Counted from the first letter of the stretch, positions 1 to 6,032 are shown. The stretch is DNA of 6,032 nt from Bacteroidales bacterium (GCA_017615445.1 JAGAAD010000010.1:1-6032), one strand, 5' to 3'. Numbers and translations: made by a program. The notes: a model not told the origin generated them from the sequence alone.

Positions 1-2
1 AT

Positions 3-104
3 CTCCGTTTCTTCGACTGCGGGATGCTGAACTTTATGATAAAACCGGCAGACCTGAAGGCCCGCCGGTTCGATAAAGTCAAAGCCTGGCTCTACTCTAG
101 CTAA
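3..104 (+). CDS. C-terminal end of a convergent gene (partial, unidentified)
   Basis: The plus strand is open in this frame from the left edge to a TAA at 102-104, giving 33 residues that end in ...KVKAWLYSS. The codons mostly end in G or C and the peptide looks like a normal globular protein end, with mixed aromatic, charged and hydrophobic residues. If real, it is the tail of a gene that begins to the left. It would overlap the last codons of the minus-strand peptidase gene by 8 bases (97-104). I do not recognise a family from so short a piece. A second plus-strand frame is also open for 24 codons (stop at 74-76), so an open frame here is weak evidence alone. Confidence 0.45.
   Translation, partial: LRFFDCGMLNFMIKPADLKARRFDKVKAWLYSS
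31..70 (-). terminator. Probable intrinsic terminator of the minus-strand operon
   Basis: Read on the minus strand, bases 70-59 pair with 54-43 to form a 12-bp stem (AACCGGCGGGCC with GGTCTGCCGGTT) closed by a four-base loop TTCA. It is followed directly by TTTTATCATAAAG. Two of the pairs are G-U wobbles that exist only in the minus-strand RNA; on the plus strand they would be A-C mismatches. This fits termination of the minus-strand transcript about 27 bases after the peptidase stop. The doubt is that the hairpin would also lie inside the coding end of the possible convergent gene. Confidence 0.65.
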
Positions 105-1305
105 TCGCGTCGATAGAGGGGACGTAGCTCTGCTGAACCTTTTCAGCGAAGATGAGAGATATCTCCTTCACTGAGAGGCCGAGCTGCTGGCCTATGTGGT
201 AGATGAAGTTCACTTCCTTCTCGGCGATGTCCTTGTCTGCTATCACCACTCCGACTATATAGTCCAGAAGGGCCGGCTTGAGTGAAGGGTCGTACTGAAG
301 GATCTGGTTCACGGAGTCCGCAAACAGTTTGTCCACATCCATCTTCAGAATGTCCGCAAGGAAAGCCTTGGGGAAGATGTTGGCGTTCGACAGGCTCCTC
401 ACCACGTGCTCATATTCTTCCTTGGTGACGTTGCCGTCCACATTCGCGGCGATGATGCCTGCTGTGGCGATAAACACGGACATAGGAGCGTCGATGGGGC
501 TGTTGCCCAGCTTCAGAAGGATCTGGATGAGCTCTTCCATACCCTTGTCCAGCTGCTCCTGGGTCTCGGCATTCGCGAAGAGGTTGATGGCCTGCACGCG
601 GATGGGATTCACGGGATGGTCATAGTGGCTCATGCCGCCTCCATGGAGGAAGAAATCAAGATGCTTGCTGTTGTCTATCAGCAGATCTCCGATGCCCACC
701 TGCATCTTCTGGAGATCCAGGCCGGAAGCCATCTTGAAGAACGCAGTGACGCAGGCGCCGAGGTTCTCGCAGGCCATATAACCGTAACGGTCCGCTACGA
801 GTTCGGCGAGGTTGTCGTGGAGATGGATCTTGTACTGAAGAGTGACCGGAGGAACGACACTCTGAGGAGGGTAGACGAAGTAGATCAGGCGCCTGAGCTC
901 GGTGTCGCGGTTGATGAGGTGGCCAAGTTCGTGGCCGATGACGAAGCGGAGTTCGTCCTCGCTCATCAGATTGAAAAGCTCAGAGTTCACATTGATTATG
1001 TGCGGCTGGTCTCCCTCGGCTGCGATCGAGAACGCATTGATGGTGCTGTCTCCGGTGACGTAGTAGTCCACTTCTTCGTTAAAGCCGAGCTTTGCCTGCA
1101 CTTCGTGGCAGAGCTGGTAGAAACTTCCAAGAAGGTTTTTGTCCACTTTCATGCAGTGGCCTTCCATCTTGCTGCGCCAATAGTTGTCGCTGTCCGAGAT
1201 GTACTCGGCGTGCTTGAGCACGAACCTCACGACATCGCCCTGAAGGGCGTCGTAGATCTGGCTGGCCAGGGCCTTCTCCAATTTGATTTCGGGATTTAGA
1301 GTCAT
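97..1305 (-). CDS. M48-like zinc metallopeptidase with TerB-like C-terminal region
   Basis: A 402-residue predicted zinc-dependent endopeptidase. The catalytic motif HELGH is at residues 125-129 (GHELGHLINRD), and the third zinc ligand is probably E168 in ELVADRYG, the ExxAD pattern of M48 enzymes. A DHPVNPIRVQAI stretch (229-240) matches the HP...R..A segment that follows the active site in this family. Unlike HtpX or Ste24, it has no convincing membrane span or signal peptide, so it is probably cytoplasmic. Residues about 275-392 look like a TerB-like helical region: two acidic segments (ANVDGNVTKEEYEHV at 287-301 and ADKDIAEKEVNFI at 356-368) resemble the TerB pattern of an acidic loop followed by a Glu-containing helix. 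The start ATG lies 2 bases after the phosphatase stop, with no clear ribosome binding site, which suggests coupled translation. It is the last gene of the run. Peptidase assignment is firm; the TerB-like call is by pattern only, and the substrate is unknown. Confidence 0.88.
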   Translation of the reverse strand: MTLNPEIKLEKALASQIYDALQGDVVRFVLKHAEYISDSDNYWRSKMEGHCMKVDKNLLGSFYQLCHEVQAKLGFNEEVDYYVTGDSTINAFSIAAEGDQPHIINVNSELFNLMSEDELRFVIGHELGHLINRDTELRRLIYFVYPPQSVVPPVTLQYKIHLHDNLAELVADRYGYMACENLGACVTAFFKMASGLDLQKMQVGIGDLLIDNSKHLDFFLHGGGMSHYDHPVNPIRVQAINLFANAETQEQLDKGMEELIQILLKLGNSPIDAPMSVFIATAGIIAANVDGNVTKEEYEHVVRSLSNANIFPKAFLADILKMDVDKLFADSVNQILQYDPSLKPALLDYIVGVVIADKDIAEKEVNFIYHIGQQLGLSVKEISLIFAEKVQQSYVPSIDAIS

Positions 1306-1307
1306 AA

Positions 1308-2042
1308 TTATTCAGTTTTAGCGATTATTATCGAAATGTTGTCCGCCCCGCCGGCTTCGCAAGCCATACGGAGCAGGTCGGTGGCGGATGCCCCCTCGGC
1401 GAGAGCCTGCTCGATCTCTTCGTCCGGGACCATGTCTGACAGGCCGTCGGAGCAGATCAGGAGGGTGTCGCCCGGCAGAATCTTGGCGGCGATATCCTCC
1501 ACCGTCAGTCTGCCGTCCGCGCCGCCGCCGAGGCAGTTGAGAAGGCGCTTGTCGGCCGAAGGGTCGCCGGTGAGGCCGCGCTCCGTCTCGTCCACGGTGA
1601 GCTGACGCAGCAGGCCGCCGCGAAGGCGGTAGGTGCGGCTGTCGCCGGCGTTGACGAGCCACGTGCGGCCGTAGTGCCAGATCACGCCTGTCAGCGTGCA
1701 GCCCATGGGGTGCGTCTGTCCGCGCTCGGCGGCAAAGCCGTTCAGCTTGTAGGTTATGTAGTGCACCGCCTCGCGGATGTCGTCCTCGAACGAATCCGGG
1801 CGTATCTGATGCAGCGCGAGCTGCTCCTTGATTTCGGCCAGCGCAAACTCGCTAGCCTCCTCGCCGGCTTCATGGCCCCCCATGCCGTCGGACACTAGAA
1901 GGTAGAAGAACCCCTCGTCCGGCGTGTCCACATCCAGCGCGACGGAATCGTCCCGCAGGAACAGCCCGCCCACGGACACGGCGTCTTCGTTGCCGTCCCG
2001 CACCAAGCCCTTATGGCACACCGCCTGTATCGAAAGTCTCAT
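1308..2042 (-). CDS. PP2C-family Ser/Thr protein phosphatase
   Basis: A 244-residue stand-alone PP2C catalytic domain, of the Stp/PrpC/PstP type, which removes phosphate from phosphoserine and phosphothreonine using Mn or Mg ions. Nearly every family motif is present in order: RDGNED (15-20), SDGMGGHEAG (51-60), GCTLTG (114-119), NAGDSRTYRLR (131-141), CSDGLSD (197-203) and GGADNISIII (231-240). The metal-binding aspartates D20, D52, D199 and D234 are intact. There is no membrane span, so it is cytoplasmic. The flap between GDSR and SDGLSD is somewhat short, and the usual LTxDHS is replaced by LTVDET. Its ATG overlaps the FHA gene's TGA (ATGA at 2042-2039), so the two are probably made together. 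By context it reverses the phosphorylation read by the FHA protein. No kinase is encoded in the window. Confidence 0.95.
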   Translation of the reverse strand: MRLSIQAVCHKGLVRDGNEDAVSVGGLFLRDDSVALDVDTPDEGFFYLLVSDGMGGHEAGEEASEFALAEIKEQLALHQIRPDSFEDDIREAVHYITYKLNGFAAERGQTHPMGCTLTGVIWHYGRTWLVNAGDSRTYRLRGGLLRQLTVDETERGLTGDPSADKRLLNCLGGGADGRLTVEDIAAKILPGDTLLICSDGLSDMVPDEEIEQALAEGASATDLLRMACEAGGADNISIIIAKTE

Positions 2043-2557
2043 TCTACCGTGAAATCAAGAGTTGCAATACGGACCTTGTCGCCCTTCTTCAGCGGGGTCG
2101 GGGCCCCCACGGCGATCTTCTGCCCGTTAACGAAAGTCCCGTTAGTGGACCCGCTGTCCGTGATAGTCCAGCCATCCGCCGTTTTCGCAATGCGTCCATG
2201 GTTACCCGACACATACGGGCACGTCCCCAGTTCGGGCCATATCCCGCCCACTCTGCCAAACTGGCCCTCCTGCAAAATCAACTTCCAGCCGTTACCGACC
2301 AGGGCAGATGCCCGATCGGTGTCGGGCATGACTTTCGAAGGGTCGGGCATGACTTTTTTGTCACCCCCGACCTGATCGGGGGTCTTTTGCGCCGCCAGGT
2401 ACTTGGTCCCCGGAACCAACTGACTTCCACACACGGGACATTCGGTGCCGCGTTTGGGGCGTCCGCATTGGGGGCACCACTTGAGTTCCTTTCCGCACTG
2501 GTCGCAGAAAGCGCTGTCGTCTGGAATCAGACTCCTGCATTCGGGGCATTGTATCAT
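2039..2557 (-). CDS. Double zinc-ribbon protein with C-terminal FHA domain
   Basis: A 172-residue protein in three parts. Residues 1-45 hold two zinc ribbons, with cysteines C4/C7/C18/C21 and C28/C31/C40/C43. Residues about 46-88 form a polar, probably disordered linker that includes the near repeat KVMPDPS-KVMPDTD. Residues about 90-172 form an FHA domain, which binds phosphothreonine peptides. It has the conserved GR (101-102), the SxxH motif (SGNHGRI, S117 and H120) and DSGSTNGTFVNG (134-145, N139), so phosphopeptide binding looks intact. No membrane span or signal peptide is seen. The gene overlaps the AAA+ stop by ATGA at its start (2557-2554) and the phosphatase start by ATGA at its end (2042-2039). 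Inferred role: an adaptor bringing a phosphorylated partner to the AAA+ protein or the phosphatase. Confidence 0.93.
   Translation of the reverse strand: MIQCPECRSLIPDDSAFCDQCGKELKWCPQCGRPKRGTECPVCGSQLVPGTKYLAAQKTPDQVGGDKKVMPDPSKVMPDTDRASALVGNGWKLILQEGQFGRVGGIWPELGTCPYVSGNHGRIAKTADGWTITDSGSTNGTFVNGQKIAVGAPTPLKKGDKVRIATLDFTVE
2312..2388. repeat. Palindrome and direct-repeat cluster inside the FHA linker
   Basis: Three short repeats are packed into the DNA coding for residues 58-82 of the FHA protein. A 15-base direct repeat, GTCGGGCATGACTTT, occurs at 2321-2335 and 2342-2356, spaced exactly 21 bases (7 codons) apart. A perfect 8-bp inverted repeat, ACCCCCGA/TCGGGGGT, spans 2363-2383 with a 5-base loop, and on the plus strand it is followed by CTTTTG. 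The palindrome CCGATCGG lies at 2312-2319. The reading frame stays open through all of it. The encoded text (PDQVGGDKKVMPDP) resembles in-frame palindromic repeats I recall from Bacteroidota and Rickettsia genomes; that link is from memory and untested. Confidence 0.7.
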
Positions 2558-5500
2558 AGCACGTCCTCCATCATAATGGTTTTACGCTCCTCGGGGGTGT
2601 GCGGGCCGGGGTCTTCGGCGAGGCGCGCCGCGAGGTTGCTCTTCACTTCGTCGAAGAGGTTGCGGGCGTCGCGCGCGTTGCCGAACGTGCGGCCGCGGTG
2701 GTTGTAGAGCATGGTCAGCTTGCCGCGCACTGCGTTCTCGGCGTTCGGGCCGAGGGTGTAACCGCCCTTGCGGGCATAAATCATGAATATCTGGAACAGC
2801 TCCTCAGGGCTGTAGTCTTCGAAAGTGATGCGGTTGCGGGCGGGGAAACGGCTCTCGAAGCCGCTGTTGCCGGCGATGAACGCCTGCATCTCGAAGGTGT
2901 ACCCTGCCGCGATGCACACGAACTTGCCGCGGTCGTCCTCCAGGCGCTTGACCAGCGTCTGCAGCGCCACCTGACCATAGCCGTCCGCGAGCTGGTAGGC
3001 CTCGTCGATGAAGAGGATGCCGCCCATGGCCGTGTCTATCACGTGCGAAGTAATGGCCTCGGTGTCGCCCTGGAAGCGGCCGACCAGCTTGGTCTTGTCC
3101 ACCTCCACCACCGCCGGCGAAGGCAGCGCGCCCATCGAATAGAGGATCTTGCCCATCAGACGGGCGACAGTGGTCTTTCCGGTGCCCGGGTTGCCGAGGA
3201 ACAGGTAATGGCCCAGCGGGATGTCCGGCCTGCGGCCCTCGAGGCGGGCGGACTCGATCTCGTTGTTGATGGTGTGCGCGAGCTTCGTCAGCGCAGTCTT
3301 CACGCCCTCGAGGCCCACGAGTTCGTTGAGCTCGGCGAGGCAGTCCTCTATGCTGATCTTCTCAGGCTCCTCGTAGGGGATGTCGTCCAGGAATGCGCTG
3401 TGCAGGAACTCAGGAGTCCACTGGTCGAAGGGGGTCGCATTGATGCGGTTGTTTATGTTGGTCTTGGTCTCGGCCACTTTCTTGATGGCCTCGCCGGCGT
3501 TGCCGAATTTGTCGTCCTTCATCGCCACCATCGCCTGGAACATCTTCAGAGCCTTCATCCGGACAGCATCGTCCGCAAAGGTGAAGTTGTATTTCTTGTC
3601 CTTCGCAGCGCGCTCGTAGATTTCGAGGAGTTCTTCGGCGGAGTAATCGTTTATGTGGATGAAGTGGGAGAAGCGCCTCTTCAGACCCGGGTTCGAGTTC
3701 ATGAAGGTCTCCATCTCCTTCGGGTAACCGGCGCAGATCACCACGAACTTGCCTGCCTCGTTCTCCATCCTCGCCATCAGAGTGCGGACTGCATCGCGGC
3801 CCTCCGAGCTCGTGCTCTGGCCGGCGGCGTCCATGGGCTCAAGACCATAGGCTTCGTCCAGGAAGAGCACGCAGCCCATCGCTTCGTTGATGGCGTCGTT
3901 CATCTTCTCCTGGCTTTCGTTCACATATTTGCTTATTATCTGCTCGGGCTTCTTCTCCACGACTCTGTCTGAGTTCGTCACTCCCAGCGCCTTGAAGATG
4001 CGGCCGAAGATGCGTGCGACAGTGGTCTTACCAGTGCCGGGGTTGCCGGTCAGCACGAAATTGTATTTGGTCAGGCCTTCCGCGGCCTCGCCCATTTCGA
4101 TCAGACGTTTCTGGGTGGCGATTTCACCGGCGATACGGCGGATGGCGTCCTTGACTTCGGACATACCCACCAGGCCGTCCAGCTCCTTCATTATGTCCTC
4201 CACCGAGATTTCTTCGGTCATGTCATCACCCACTATGTCCGCGTAGGACAGGACTTCGTCCGCGGCGCCACGGAGGCGATGCCGCTTGACCGCAAGATCG
4301 AAGAGATTGCGGACTGCACCCGCATTGCCGAAGGTCTCGCCGCGCTTGAGCCACATCCGGTCGAAGACCTTGGGGAGCATCTCCTCCGCCTTCGCATCGA
4401 GCGTAAAGACGACGTTTTCATCGTTCTTGGCGAGCCTCATGCGGAAGAGCTGCTCGAGTTCGCGCGCGTTGTAGTCCGGGAACTCGATAGTGACGTTCAT
4501 CCTTCGCGGCAGGCCGGGGTTCATGCGGATGAAATCCCCCATTTCCTTAGTGTAACCGGCCATTATGCACACGAACTCGCCCTTTCGGTTCTCCAGCAGG
4601 GTCATGAGCGTGTTCACGGCATCGCCGCCATAGCCCTGGGAGCCGTCGCCATAGCGGGTGTTCAGGGCATAGGCCTCGTCTATGAAGAGCACGCCGCCCA
4701 TAGCCTGATTGACGTATTTCTTTACGTTCTCCTCCGAATCTCCGAGGTAGCGGCCGATAAAGTCCTTGCCGGAAATCTCGACGAACTGGCCGGTGGGCAG
4801 GGCGCCCACAGCGTTGAGCACCTCGCCGAATTTGCGGGCGAGGGTGGTCTTGCCGGTGCCGGGGTTGCCGGTGAAGAGGAAATGGTCAGTGATGAGCTTG
4901 TCCTTCACGCCCTTCTCTTTCTTGGTTTTGACGTTGCGGACTATGGCCTTGATTTCCTCTTTCACGCTCTGAAGGCCTACATAATTGTCCAGCTCCGCGA
5001 GAATCTGATCCTCGCTCTTGGGTATGAAACACTGGGCCGTGTCTATATCCTGAGCCTCAACGGTCTTGCTGCCGCGGGCCACGGCCTTGACATAGATGCT
5101 TTCCGCCACCATCTCCGAAAGATGGCCGTTGGCATGGCCCAGACCCGTCTGGCGCATGTACCAGGCGAAATGGGCATCAAGTTTCTTCGGAAGATCTTCG
5201 GCGACGCAAGCGTTGTATTTTTCTTTAAGAAGCTGGAGAGTCAGTTCGGTGAGGTCCTTAAGCCCGAAAGCGTCGAGCCTGAACTCGAATTCGAACAGAC
5301 GGTGCACGTCCTTATTGTTCTCCAGGAAGTCGGCCATGTCGTTGTGGTCGCCGCAGAGGATAAGGGCGGGAGCGCCTTCTTTGTTGCGCATACGGGCGAA
5401 GAGCTTGTCCAACTGGTTGACTTCTTTCGCCTTGTTGGTGGGAAGGAGTTTATGGGCGTTCGTGATCAGCAGGATGCTGTCTTTCATTCCGTCCAGATTC

Positions 5501-5844
5501 TCGTCCAGTTTGGTGGAGAACTCGGCCCAATCCGCAGCATCCACCTCTTTTGCGGCCTTCTTGACCACTCCGCTTGCAAGCATCTTGTCCGCGATCAGAT
5601 GGGCAATAAAATGCTTGCCGCTGCCGGAATCGCCGAGCACGAGGCTGTCCATGCCCATGCGGGCGCCGCCGGCCGTCACCTCCTTCGCCACCCTGAGTTT
5701 CTCGTCCAGACGGTCAAGCTCAGGGACTATGCTGTCTTTTGCTATCAAGCCCTTCTGCGAGGATTCGCTGGCGAGAGCAGTGCCGCAGAAACGGCAGTAC
5801 TTCGCCTCAGGCCTGTTTTCTTTGCCGCAATTTGTGCAATTCAT
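2554..5844 (-). CDS. Zinc-ribbon, multi-module AAA+ ATPase (CbbX/SpoVK-like)
   Basis: A 1096-residue cytoplasmic protein. Residues 1-24 form a zinc ribbon (C3/C6/C17/C20). Residues about 36-275 form a degenerate P-loop module with Walker A GDSGSGKH (71-78) but ILLITNA where Walker B should carry its acidic pair. Three CbbX/CfxQ-type AAA+ modules follow, each opening with a VG..xVK motif. Module 1 (about 281-525) has GNPGTGKT at 326-333, FIDEA at 387-391, RR at 447-448 and sensor-2 R512. Module 2 (about 546-800) has GNPGTGKT at 600-607, FLDEA at 661-665 and RR at 723-724, but Ile787 where the sensor-2 Arg is expected. Module 3 (about 829-1075) has GNPGTGKT at 884-891, FIDEA at 945-949 and sensor-2 R1061. 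Family members (Rubisco activase CbbX, SpoVK, EccA) remodel or disassemble protein partners using ATP, usually with one such module. The start is fixed by the ATGA overlap with the upstream gene (5844-5841) and by the zinc ribbon beginning at once. Substrate unknown. Confidence 0.95.
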   Translation of the reverse strand: MNCTNCGKENRPEAKYCRFCGTALASESSQKGLIAKDSIVPELDRLDEKLRVAKEVTAGGARMGMDSLVLGDSGSGKHFIAHLIADKMLASGVVKKAAKEVDAADWAEFSTKLDENLDGMKDSILLITNAHKLLPTNKAKEVNQLDKLFARMRNKEGAPALILCGDHNDMADFLENNKDVHRLFEFEFRLDAFGLKDLTELTLQLLKEKYNACVAEDLPKKLDAHFAWYMRQTGLGHANGHLSEMVAESIYVKAVARGSKTVEAQDIDTAQCFIPKSEDQILAELDNYVGLQSVKEEIKAIVRNVKTKKEKGVKDKLITDHFLFTGNPGTGKTTLARKFGEVLNAVGALPTGQFVEISGKDFIGRYLGDSEENVKKYVNQAMGGVLFIDEAYALNTRYGDGSQGYGGDAVNTLMTLLENRKGEFVCIMAGYTKEMGDFIRMNPGLPRRMNVTIEFPDYNARELEQLFRMRLAKNDENVVFTLDAKAEEMLPKVFDRMWLKRGETFGNAGAVRNLFDLAVKRHRLRGAADEVLSYADIVGDDMTEEISVEDIMKELDGLVGMSEVKDAIRRIAGEIATQKRLIEMGEAAEGLTKYNFVLTGNPGTGKTTVARIFGRIFKALGVTNSDRVVEKKPEQIISKYVNESQEKMNDAINEAMGCVLFLDEAYGLEPMDAAGQSTSSEGRDAVRTLMARMENEAGKFVVICAGYPKEMETFMNSNPGLKRRFSHFIHINDYSAEELLEIYERAAKDKKYNFTFADDAVRMKALKMFQAMVAMKDDKFGNAGEAIKKVAETKTNINNRINATPFDQWTPEFLHSAFLDDIPYEEPEKISIEDCLAELNELVGLEGVKTALTKLAHTINNEIESARLEGRRPDIPLGHYLFLGNPGTGKTTVARLMGKILYSMGALPSPAVVEVDKTKLVGRFQGDTEAITSHVIDTAMGGILFIDEAYQLADGYGQVALQTLVKRLEDDRGKFVCIAAGYTFEMQAFIAGNSGFESRFPARNRITFEDYSPEELFQIFMIYARKGGYTLGPNAENAVRGKLTMLYNHRGRTFGNARDARNLFDEVKSNLAARLAEDPGPHTPEERKTIMMEDVL
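2620..5004 (-). repeat. Three tandem CbbX-type AAA+ modules (internal gene repeat)
   Basis: The DNA for three homologous ATPase modules lies at about 5004-4270, 4209-3445 and 3360-2620. The most conserved block is a 27-base stretch covering Walker A, at 4844-4870, 4022-4048 and 3170-3196. On the plus strand each copy begins GTGGTCTT and ends GGTTGCCG, with only a few differences. Elsewhere the modules have diverged, so this looks like old duplication rather than a recent one. Confidence 0.85.
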
Positions 5845-6032
5845 GTCTTATCCGTGTTTGTGACAGTCTGCTCGACTGCCGGGGCCGTCAATTGCTCAAG
5901 ATGTTCGCTCTTCGGGAGGAAGGCGGTGAAGATGGCGAGGACGACTACCGCTCCGATGAAAATGAGCAGGCGCTTACCCCTGATCTTCAGGTCGTCTTTC
6001 CACCAGTCTATATCGTTGTCGTTGAACGCTCC
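5841..6032 (-). CDS. C-terminal end of a single-span membrane protein (partial)
   Basis: The minus strand is open from the right edge to a TGA at 5843-5841, giving 63 residues of a gene that starts outside the window. An acidic and aromatic stretch (DNDIDWWKDDLK) is followed by basic residues (KIRGKR), then one clear transmembrane helix of about 20 residues (LLIFIGAVVVLAIFTAFL), then a polar tail of about 28 residues ending VTNTDKT. The positive charges before the helix predict a cytoplasmic N-terminal part and a short tail outside the cytoplasmic membrane. The stop overlaps the AAA+ start in an ATGA, so it belongs to the same operon. The visible part is too short to name a family. It could be a membrane anchor or sensor for the system, or the end of a membrane-bound kinase, but nothing visible shows kinase activity. 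Confidence 0.8.
   Translation of the reverse strand, partial: GAFNDNDIDWWKDDLKIRGKRLLIFIGAVVVLAIFTAFLPKSEHLEQLTAPAVEQTVTNTDKT

Noticed and set aside
406..1299. A 297-codon open frame on the plus strand opposite the peptidase
   Set aside because: It is the antisense shadow of the HELGH peptidase; the product is low in motif content and starts inside the opposing gene.
97..1305. Peptidase as the membrane heat-shock protease HtpX
   Set aside because: The HELGH motif is shared, but there are no transmembrane segments and the C-terminal region is different.
1318..1662. A 114-codon minus-strand frame within the phosphatase gene
   Set aside because: It is an out-of-frame reading of the phosphatase; the product is an Arg/Pro/Gly-rich string typical of a GC-rich shifted frame.
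2599..3972. A 457-codon open frame on the plus strand opposite the AAA+ gene
   Set aside because: It lies wholly inside the AAA+ gene, which has clear motifs. Its product is rich in Val, Leu, Arg, Glu and His without recognisable domains, as expected for the mirror frame of a gene whose codons mostly end in G or C.
2554..5844. AAA+ protein as a Rubisco activase or part of a type VII secretion system
   Set aside because: The modules resemble CbbX and EccA, but there are no Rubisco genes and no EccB-E or WXG100 genes here, and the multi-module layout differs from both.
5096..5863. A 255-codon plus-strand open frame opposite the AAA+ N terminus
   Set aside because: Its product is dominated by Ser, Arg, Leu and Ala with no domain signal, while the opposite strand encodes the zinc ribbon and P-loop module.
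97..6032. A classical tellurite-resistance (Ter) operon
   Set aside because: Only a TerB-like region and a PP2C phosphatase fit; no TerC, TerD, TerZ or TerY-like protein is present in the window.

Overview
The window is almost completely coding. It carries one tightly packed minus-strand gene run, read from the right edge to the left. In order it holds the tail of a single-span membrane protein (partial), a 1096-residue AAA+ protein with an N-terminal zinc ribbon, a zinc-ribbon/FHA protein, a PP2C-type phosphoserine/phosphothreonine phosphatase, and a soluble M48-type zinc metallopeptidase with a TerB-like C-terminal region. The first three junctions are 4-base ATGA stop/start overlaps and the fourth has a 2-base gap, so the five genes almost certainly form one operon. 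Its promoter lies outside the window, to the right. A hairpin followed by a U-rich run just after the last stop codon probably ends the transcript. The last bases of a convergent plus-strand gene appear to overlap that end.

The organism is probably a GC-rich member of the Bacteroidota (Bacteroidales-like, possibly gut or rumen). The reasons are the general look of the proteins, the lack of clear Shine-Dalgarno sequences before the starts, and a palindromic repeat in the FHA linker that resembles repeats I remember from that phylum. No marker gene fixes the taxonomy, so this is a low-to-moderate confidence guess.

The parts suggest a phosphorylation-controlled, ATP-driven remodelling machine. 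FHA domains bind phosphothreonine and PP2C removes such phosphates, so a Ser/Thr kinase is expected, but none is encoded here. The AAA+ protein has three CbbX/SpoVK-like ATPase modules with intact Walker motifs, plus a fourth, more degenerate P-loop module at its N terminus. The AAA+ and FHA proteins begin with zinc ribbons of identical cysteine spacing. The peptidase ends in a region resembling TerB, a domain known from Ter-type stress systems that also use PP2C phosphatases. I do not recognise this combination as a named system. It is the best candidate here for an undescribed one.

There is no intergenic stretch over 300 bases, and I saw no tRNA, rRNA, CRISPR array or insertion sequence.
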